Positions 54,601 to 63,600 of a DNA stretch of 64,000 nucleotides are shown here, one piece after another. Made by a program: the position numbers and the translations under genes. This DNA is from Lucinisca nassula. Taxonomy: Eukaryota; Mollusca; Bivalvia; Lucinida; Lucinidae. The notes beneath the pieces are model-generated. The model did no database searches, was not told the origin of the DNA, and was given only the letters and a program-made list of their open reading frames with translations. Every line of letters begins with the position of its first letter. The stretch's first letter is position 1. Where the stretch lies: positions 70,247,396-70,311,395 of the forward strand of contig OY757026.1 in assembly GCA_963580285.1 (NCBI GenBank), read 5' to 3'.

Positions 54601-57600
54601 AAGACTCAGATTCATTAACGTTAGAAAATAATATGAGCAGAACCATTAGAATTCCATAAATGCTGCTTCATACACACTTCATATGCTTCTCTTTTAACTA
54701 GAGGTTATACCCAGGATGCTCTTCGTCCTTTCATCGATTCTGTAATTAATCACAAAGATCATTACATCCAAATATCCTTCATTAATAAGGGTTTGGATTT
54801 TATAGATTTACCTAGTATCTTCCGGGACAGTTCGGTGATTTCATCCATTCCTGCTTATTTCTAAAATACTGAAACACTCATAATTTGGTATAAATACACT
54901 AAAATGTTCTAGAAAAGGTTATCCTTTGGAAGCAAGGAATAAATCACAGAAATGGAAAATATGGAGTGTACATGTTTTCTGGGTTCATCAGTGACCCTCA
55001 GATATTTTCAAAAATTCGAAATGGAATCAAAGATCCCAAAGGACAAGAACGTATAAGCTACACTATGATGTAGGGCAGGGAGACTTTTTACGGCCGCCAC
55101 ATATTTCCAGACAACAACTGTAGTGACGTTAAATATGTTCTAGAAAGGATTATCCTTTGGAAGCAAGGAATATACTACAGAAATGGAAAATATGGAGTGT
55201 ACATGTTTTCTGGGCCAGACTAGATATTTTCGGCCATTTAGGCCTGTTAGATCTATCATTTTCTATTTCAAAAAACTTGTTTCTGATTTTGATAATAACA
55301 CTAACACTCATGAAATCTGTAATTGTAAAAATTCAGTGTATTGTTATCCTGCTGCTGGTCATATTAATACTGGCAATTTTAAAAAATCACCGTTGTTTCA
55401 TTTCTGTGGTTGTTTGATTTTTGTGTTCACGGAGATGTTAAACTGATGAGTTAGGAGACCTTCATGCGGACTGAACAAATTATTTGTCTAAATCGCGACG
55501 GAAGAAAAGGCGAGGATTGTATTGTGACCACGTAAAATCGATTTTTATTCGTTTCACCTACCGTTCCAAGGCGGTTATTCTGTCGCGGTTTATTTTCGGT
55601 ATGGCTTGTCTTTGTGTATGTCGCTTGTATTATTTTGCTTTGGATAGCCAATTGGCCATTTTGTGGGAAATTAACTGTCCTTTTGGCTTTCCGCTGTTGA
55701 TGTTTCCATTAGGGTCTAGGTGTTTCATGTTTGTGTCTCTTTCCCCTTGGTGTCTCTGATGGGAGCAGTGGGCTAATTGTATCGATTCCCGATCATTGCT
55801 TAACTCCTATTTTGTGTTCAAGTCCATTTCTCTCTGGTCGGGCACCTCGGAGTCGGTCGTTTGGTTTTCTTTTGCTCCAGCATGTCAGTGCTTTCTTGCT
55901 GTCGAGTCCTCACCGTTGTTTCATCTCTGTGGTTGTTTGATTTTTGTGCTCTCGGAGATGTTGCATTGATGAGATAGGAGGCTGATGACTGAACAAATTA
56001 TTTGTCAAAATCGCGACGGAAGTAACGACGAGGATTGCGGCCGCGTCAAAGCGATCAAAGCCCCACCCCCCCCCCCCTCCCCAGTGAAATTGGTTTCACT
56101 GACCATTCCTGTGCGGTTCTTCTATCGCGGTTTGGTTTTGTTATGGTTTGTCTTTGGGTGCGTGTATCGCTTATTTGTTTTTTTTTGTTTTGCATAGCCT
56201 ATCGCTCATTTTGGGGGAAATAAGATGCCCTTTTAGCTTACCGCTATTGATGTTTCCATTAGGGTCTAGTTATGTCATGTTTGTGGTTCTTTCCCTTTGG
56301 CGTCTCTGATGGGAGATGTGTGTTAATTGTATCGATTCCTTATCATTGCCTTCACTTCTAGTTTGCATCTAGGGATGACAAGTCATATTGGACCTTGACC
56401 TGTATTTCATGGTTCAGTGTCTTTGAAAATTGTTGCGACCACCATAAGTTTCAAGTCCATTTCTCAAGAACTATTAGAAAACGCCTTGTTCAGTTTGTTA
56501 AGTCCGCGGTTTAGTTTTGTTATGGCATGTCTTTGAAAGTGTGTATCGCTTATATTATTTTGTTTTGGATAGTCAATTCGCCATTTTGTGGGTAAGTAAC
56601 CGTCCTTTTGGCCTTCCGCTATTGATGTTTCCATTAGGGTCTAGTTGTTTCATGTCTGTGTTTCTTTCCCTTTGGTGTCTCTGATGGGAGCTGTGGATTA
56701 ATTGTATCGATTCCTGATCATTACCATCACTTCCATTGAGATGTCATTTAATCTCAATGTCGGGTACAAGTCCCACAAAATTTGAAGCAGCATCTCCACA
56801 ATGACATACACAGTGTTGACGGAGACGTTAAACCTCAAACAAACAAACAAAGCTATCCAAAGCAAAAAGATATAAGCGAAACGCACACTCAAAGACAAAC
56901 CATAACAAAAAATAAACCGCGACAGAAGAGCCACTTTGGAACTGTCAGTGAAACCAATTTCACTAGGGATGTGTGTATGTGTGGAGTGGGGGGGGGGGGT
57001 TAAATCGAATTTACGTGGCCGCAATCCTCGACCTTACTTCCTAGAGTTTCATTAATGATACTTCATATCAACTTGCTTCTAGGGATCACAATTCAAATGC
57101 AAGCATCCATATTTGACCTTGACCTAGATGTCATGGTTCGCTGACTTTTCTGGCTCTTCTGTGGCGATTTATTTATGTTGTTGTTTGTTACTTACTGTGT
57201 GTATCACTTTTGTCTTTTTATTTTGGATGGCCATATGGCCATTTTGCGGGAAAGTAACTGTCCTTATGGCCTTCCTTTGTTTAGGTTTCCATTATGGTCT
57301 TGTCGCTTAATGTTTGTATTTCTTTCCCTTTGGTGTCTTTTATGGGTGGAGTAAGTTAATTGTATCAATTCCTGATCTTTGTTTTACTTCTACTTTGTAA
57401 ATTATTTAGAAGCCTACGTGGTGCAGTGGTTACGCTACTCGCCTTGTAAACCAGGGATCGCAGGATCGATCCCGGGCTTCTCCAGACTTTCGGATGAGTC
57501 TTTAAACAGAGGTCCCGTCTCCGTATTACCTTAGCTGTTGGTGGGACGTAAAACTAAAACTCACTCACTCACTTTGTAAATTACTGCAACCACCCTAACG

Positions 57601-60600
57601 TTCGATCTAATTTTCAAGTCCGTTCCTCATGAAATATTAGACCTTCATTAATGCTTATTCGTACAGACTTTCGATGCCAAAGCTTACCTTACACAATCAG
57701 CTTGTATAGTACAGCTTTCGCGGCGGTTGCAGAATAAAGCAGATGATGCAAGGGTCATGAAAGATAAAAAAGTTTGTGCATCCAAATGATTGATTTTTAT
57801 TCGAACTGAAACTTTACAAGTGTTAAAAGCACTTATAAAAAAACTCTGTAACATGCTGCATTCATTTTTACTTTTCTTTTCAGGAACAAAGTTTGTCTGT
57901 TCTTCCTTCTAATCAATGCCCTGTTTGTAACAATCGTATTTACCCTGCAACAAGTTAGTGCCAGCACCTCAACTCTCTCGATTGACTTGCCATGTTCGGT
58001 CGGAAATTATGGTGAATCTATTGAACCAATCAGCATTGCGTTCACATTGATATTTGGAATCCTTCTGCTCATACAGTTTATATGCATGATGTTTCACCGA
58101 ATGTCGACGTTTTTACACATATGTGCTATAACGGAGGTGAAAATATGGAAACCAAGACAATTAAAAAGCCCAAAGGACGAATTAAGTGTAGAAAAAGGAA
58201 TAATCCTCATTAAAGATATGCAGGTTAGTATTATTGCATTAGACATAATCAGAAGTTCAAACTTGCCTGATGAGTATTGCATATCAAAACTATATTTATT
58301 TAAAAGCTCAATCAAAATGGTATCCAATAAGTGTTACCAATAGGTGCTTAAATTTCAGTTGTTCGTTGTTTAGGAACAAAGGTATGTTGGTTAAATGCCG
58401 CCCCCGCCCATAGGGGCTTGAAGAAATATTTGGGCTGCATGATGCTTCCACGCAGAGATGAATCCGGCCCGAACACTAGTACTGGTAAACCGCTAAGAGG
58501 ATCTAAGCCTGTCCAGGAACCGCGGTGCGAGGCGGACCGTCCATGCTAATAAACCCTATTGGTTTCATTGGGCGACAGGGCTTGAGATGTCATTTCATCT
58601 CAATGTCGGGTAAAAGTCCCACAAAATTGGAAGCAACGTCTCCAAAATGACCTTTACAGTGTTGGCGGGGACGTTAAACCTCAAATCAAACAAACAAACA
58701 AATGTTGGTTAAATGACCATGGTATGTTGCCCTGGTAACAATAATGATTTGAATGAGTCTTAAAACACTGCATTATAAACTTTTCAGTACCGCAAATATC
58801 CCAAGATGAAATGGTTAAACACTTTTATTAATATTTGAAAAATCCATCATTTCATTCGAAACTTTGGCAAAAGTTGCAAATTACAGCCTCCGCATTCAGA
58901 ACTTGTGTTCTTGATAGGCAACCAGCGGATAAAGTACTTGGTAGACAAATCTCAAAATGTTTCAGATGTCAAGTTCAATGTATAAAAAAAAGAACAAAAA
59001 AAAAAACAACAACAAAATTACTGAATGAGTGCAGAAACAAAATTACTTTGAAATTCCACATTCATTTTATAGCAAGCTAAATTACCTAAATGGTTACCTT
59101 GGTGCGGGCAGGGTAACAGCTTTACAACTAATGGCAATATGGTCTGCTGCAACATAAGGGCTATATTCCTGATTGAGCATTTAGTGTTCATGCTGTATGA
59201 CAAAAGGTCTCACTTTTTCTTGACTAACCCTCTTAAAACTACGCATTCAACAATTCAAGTTCTATTGTGCTTGCATATTATATAAAGAACCAGACTCCCA
59301 TGATCATTTTACCTGAATGTTATATAGCGAACCTTCCTCTGAAGACCAGAGTAAAACATTTACCATATGACCATTTAATAGATATTCAATACATAATTTG
59401 TCACAGCAATACATAGTCACAAACGACAAATTAGCGTTTAACGAAGTTGCTTCTTGACATTACTTTTACTAACCCATACAATGGCGTTATTTAGGAAATG
59501 AAGTTAATCTTTAACATCCACTGAAGAATCTTCAATAATTAACGATCAATAAATTACCTTTATAAGTTATATGAACCTTATTTCCAGCCGTTATTGTACA
59601 AAAAATCTAGTTTGAGGGCAGTTTCTGTTCTGTAAAAGGGTCATCCTTTGGGAGCTAGGACTACAGAACAGAATTGAAAACTCGAGAGTATACAAGTTGT
59701 TTCTAGGCCAGACGTAAACTGAAACAAGAAAACAATTACTCGATTTTTCTATTTAAAGCGAAACAGCGCCGTTGGTGCTTTACGTAACATCGCCATCGTT
59801 ATCAGCACCCTTGTTTTTTACATCAGTTAATAATTATGTGAGTTCACGTGAGTCAATGCATCCACTGAAGTATGAACAAAATTAGGTCCCTAGTTACCTA
59901 ATGGGTGTTCTTTGTAAATGCACTAAGCATGTAGATACGACACGTTCTCGAAGATAGTACAAAAAATACAATGCTTAATTTTAACGATACATTTTGTCTG
60001 GTTTTTGTCTGTTTGGTAGAAAATGGTTAATTACTTACAGGCAAGCCCTTCACGGCAATCGTTATGATGATTTTGTTTGTTTGTGTCGAGGTTAGTGTCC
60101 TCTATCAAGCTCAAAGAAGGACCCGTCGCTTCAAATTTGGTTGGACTTATACCAGAAAATGAAATGAAATGAAAAGCTCAAGCCCTCCGACCAAAACAAA
60201 CCGCAAGGGTCTATATGCAAGGACGGCCCGTCTCGCAATACCTTGCTTTGGCAGGCTTAGATCTTCTAAGCAGTTTACCAGTACTCATATTCAGTCGGTT
60301 TCGGCTCTGAACGGGAGCAACATGCAGCCCAATCTGTTTCTCAAAACCTCGATGGGCGGTGGCGAACTTATGAATGTTACAGTTAAAAGAAAAATGTTAT
60401 TCCGTAACATTGGTATAGTATTTTGGTATTCTGATTGTAGGTTTTTAAAGATGAAGATACAAAGTCTGTAGTGTCAGATGATGACGTTTTCAAAGATACT
60501 GATAAAGATGTAGCAGAAAGACAGAGGCAGCAAGAAGTGTGGACCCGGATCACAACGAGAAACAGGAAAAAGCAACATACAGGAACGCTTAATGCAAATT

Positions 60601-63600
60601 TTGTAAAGAACCTAAAGTAAGCAAATGGTTGAAAAGTATAATAGAACAACTACTCTCAGTTTTTACTAGTAATACAGAGGACCCGCGTTATAACGACAGT
60701 ATTTGTTCCCTTTTCTTGTGCCGTTATAATGCATTTGCCGTTATAAAGAATCAAAGTGAGAATTATGATGGGTTATATAAGGTCTTATCCACATAACTGC
60801 TCCAAGAAACGAATGCTAAAGCATTTGTTAGAATCGCCTCGATGAGGCGGTTCTAACAAATATCTATAACCTTTGTTTCTTGGAGAATTAAATTACAAGA
60901 ATCTTTCATGACTATTGATTCGATGTGGGCATTTCCAACCCCAGAGGGAAGCCCAAGCTCGGAATCGAGACTAAACCTTGATTTAAGACTTCTCTGGTCG
61001 GATTCATCGGAGTCTAACTGTTGGTTTTCTTTTGCTCCAGCATTTCAGTGCTTTCTTGCTGTCGAGTCCTCACCGTTGTCTCACCTCTGTGGTTCTTTGA
61101 TTTTTGTGTTCACGGAGATGTTGCACTGATGAGTTTGGAGGCCTTCATGCGGACTGAACAAATTATTTGTCTAAATCGCGACGGAAGTAAGGGCGAGGAT
61201 TGTGGCCACGTAAAATCGATTTAAGCCCCCCAGTGGAAATCTTCCACTGACCGTTCCAAGGCGGCTCTTCTGTGGCGATTTATTTATGTTGTTGTTTGTT
61301 ACTTACTGTGTGTATCACTTGTGTCTTTTAATTTTGGATGGCCATATGGCCATTTTGTGGGAAAGTAACTGTCCTTATGGCCTTCCTTTGTTTAGGTTTC
61401 CATTATGGTCTGGTCGCTTAATGTTTGTATTTCTTTCCCTTTGGTGTCTTTTATGGGTGGAGTAAGTTAATTGTATCAATTCCTGATCTTTGTTTTACTT
61501 CTACTTTTCATTCCATTGAAATTGTTGTTATAACGAGTTTTGCCGTTATAACAAATGTCGTTATAGGCGGGTCCTCTGTGCTATATGGAAAATGGAAGCT
61601 TAGTCAAAATCTTTCTGCCAGCTAGAGAATGACGTTTTTCATACCAATAAATTCGCACAAGAATTTGAAACGTCAACATCAACGACTCGTCTCTTGAAAA
61701 TATTATGATAACATCAAAATTAATTCAACGCTTTTAACAACGGAACAACAACATGAAACGTGTCTTTTTACCCTATAAATACAATTATAATACACTTGCC
61801 ATAGTTCCTCCCTTCAGTTAGCTACCTTGGTAGATTACGCACAGCTTATAGGCTAGTTAACACTCGCCCACACGAACGGCCCTGGTTTGTAATACCACCA
61901 TAGGCGTGGATTTGTTTTCCATATATAATTCTTTCCACTGTCACGACTCAGCGGACTCCGTGGTGTATCTATTATGCTATTCGTTTTGTAACCTAGGGAT
62001 CGCAGGATCGATGTCGGACTTCTCCAGACTTCTGGGTGAGTCTTTAAACCGAGGTCTCGCCTCCGTATGACATTAGCTATTTGTGAGACATCTGTTACGA
62101 CTTTCATGACGTAAGATGGGGCCTCGTCCTGGAGCGGACTTCCTTGCGCCTATTAACCCATATATGCCTAGCGGCCCTTTTTGGGACATTGGCAAACAGT
62201 GCATACCAAGATCAGACGCCACAGAACGCGACGTCTGATCTGGGTCTTCACTGTTTGCTTAAAAATATTCATTTTTGTAAAATTTGCCATAAACTAATAC
62301 AAAACCGACACCCCTATAATTGGGAATGTACCACTTAAAACTTACTAGGTGGGAGATTCCATTGTCATTTATGGGTTAATGGCTTTGCGTCATCATAAAT
62401 GATATCTTTCTTGAAGAGGGTGAGTGTAACGGACCGTAATTCCTTCATTTATCTACCTCGGTATATTACGCATAGCTTATGGGTTTATCACCACTCTCTG
62501 ACACATGCGTAAGGGATTCGACACTAAGGCTCAGTTGCTACAGCATTGGACTTTCACCCAAGCGGCCCGCGTTCGAATCTGGCAGTAGGCGGGGATTTTT
62601 TTCAGCTTGTTACGACTTTCAATTCGTAATAATAAAAATAATAATAATTAAAAAAAATCGACCTTATCTGTACAGTGTCACACATTTAGTACTAGTACTA
62701 ATCTTCTATATTCTTTTCCTGGGTAGAAACCAGTACTAAACAATGTGGATAAAGTGTCTTGCTCAAAGAAACAACACTTGGCACCTGAGGGAATCGAACC
62801 GGCCCCCTTTTGATCTTAAACCCAATGCTTTATCACTGCACCACAGCGCTCCACCAAGAGGACAGTAAGAGGACACCAAGGAAAAGAAACACCAACATTA
62901 AACATTTGCATCACAATCGGAAAGCCACAATGACGGTTCTTTCACAAAACAGGTCAAACGGCTATGCAAAATAGAAAAAGACATTAGCAGTACTTACATG
63001 CAAAGACAAACAATGTCAATAATAAACCACAAAAGAAGCACCGCCTTCATTACGAAACCACATCCATGTGTAATTGTGCATTTTTTCATACCCCCATAAA
63101 GGTATTTTTCTTATGAAAATCGTGATAGTTTTTTTTATCTATACTCAGAACGTAGGTTTTGTGTGCTCGGTTCTAACAAGTACCCACACTATGTCTTCGA
63201 GCAGAAAAAAATGTTTACCCCCGTAAACCCCTGTTTTCTCTATATAAAGTGGGGTTTAGGGGTTCTTTAGGTCAATGTTGAAGTAACTGTCCTTTTGGCT
63301 TTCCACTAGTGATGTTTCCATGAGGGTCTAGTTGTTTCAAGTGTATGTTTCTTTCCCGTAGTGTCTCTGATGGGAGTTGTGGTTAATTGTATCGATTCCT
63401 GATCATTGCCTTCACTTCTATTTTCCATGGTGCACTGAAAATCTGACCACCATATAATGCAGCTGTCGTGAGTTCTATCCTCTGGATACGATTTAAAAAG
63501 GGGGTTTTGCCTCCATATAACCTAGCTAGCAGTCATTAGTACACACATATGCGCGTATCAGCGTGTTCAACGCGCGTTTATCTATATAGCACATAGTGTA

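Larger units (their letters stand above)
52480..57660 (+). repeat. Minisatellite element dismembered by family A and SINE insertions
   Basis: The head at 52480-52635 (GTCGCACCTGAATGAAGCAT, CCGTCCGTTCGTCCGTTCGC) is followed by scattered unit pieces: 53921-54045, 55814-55830, 56365-56505, 57043-57150 and 57584-57660. They share GCATCCGTATTTGACCTTGA, TTTCATGGTTCACTGAC, GCAACCACCCTAACGTTC and AGTCCATTTCTCAAGAACTA. Each gap is a retroelement or SINE. Confidence 0.75.
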
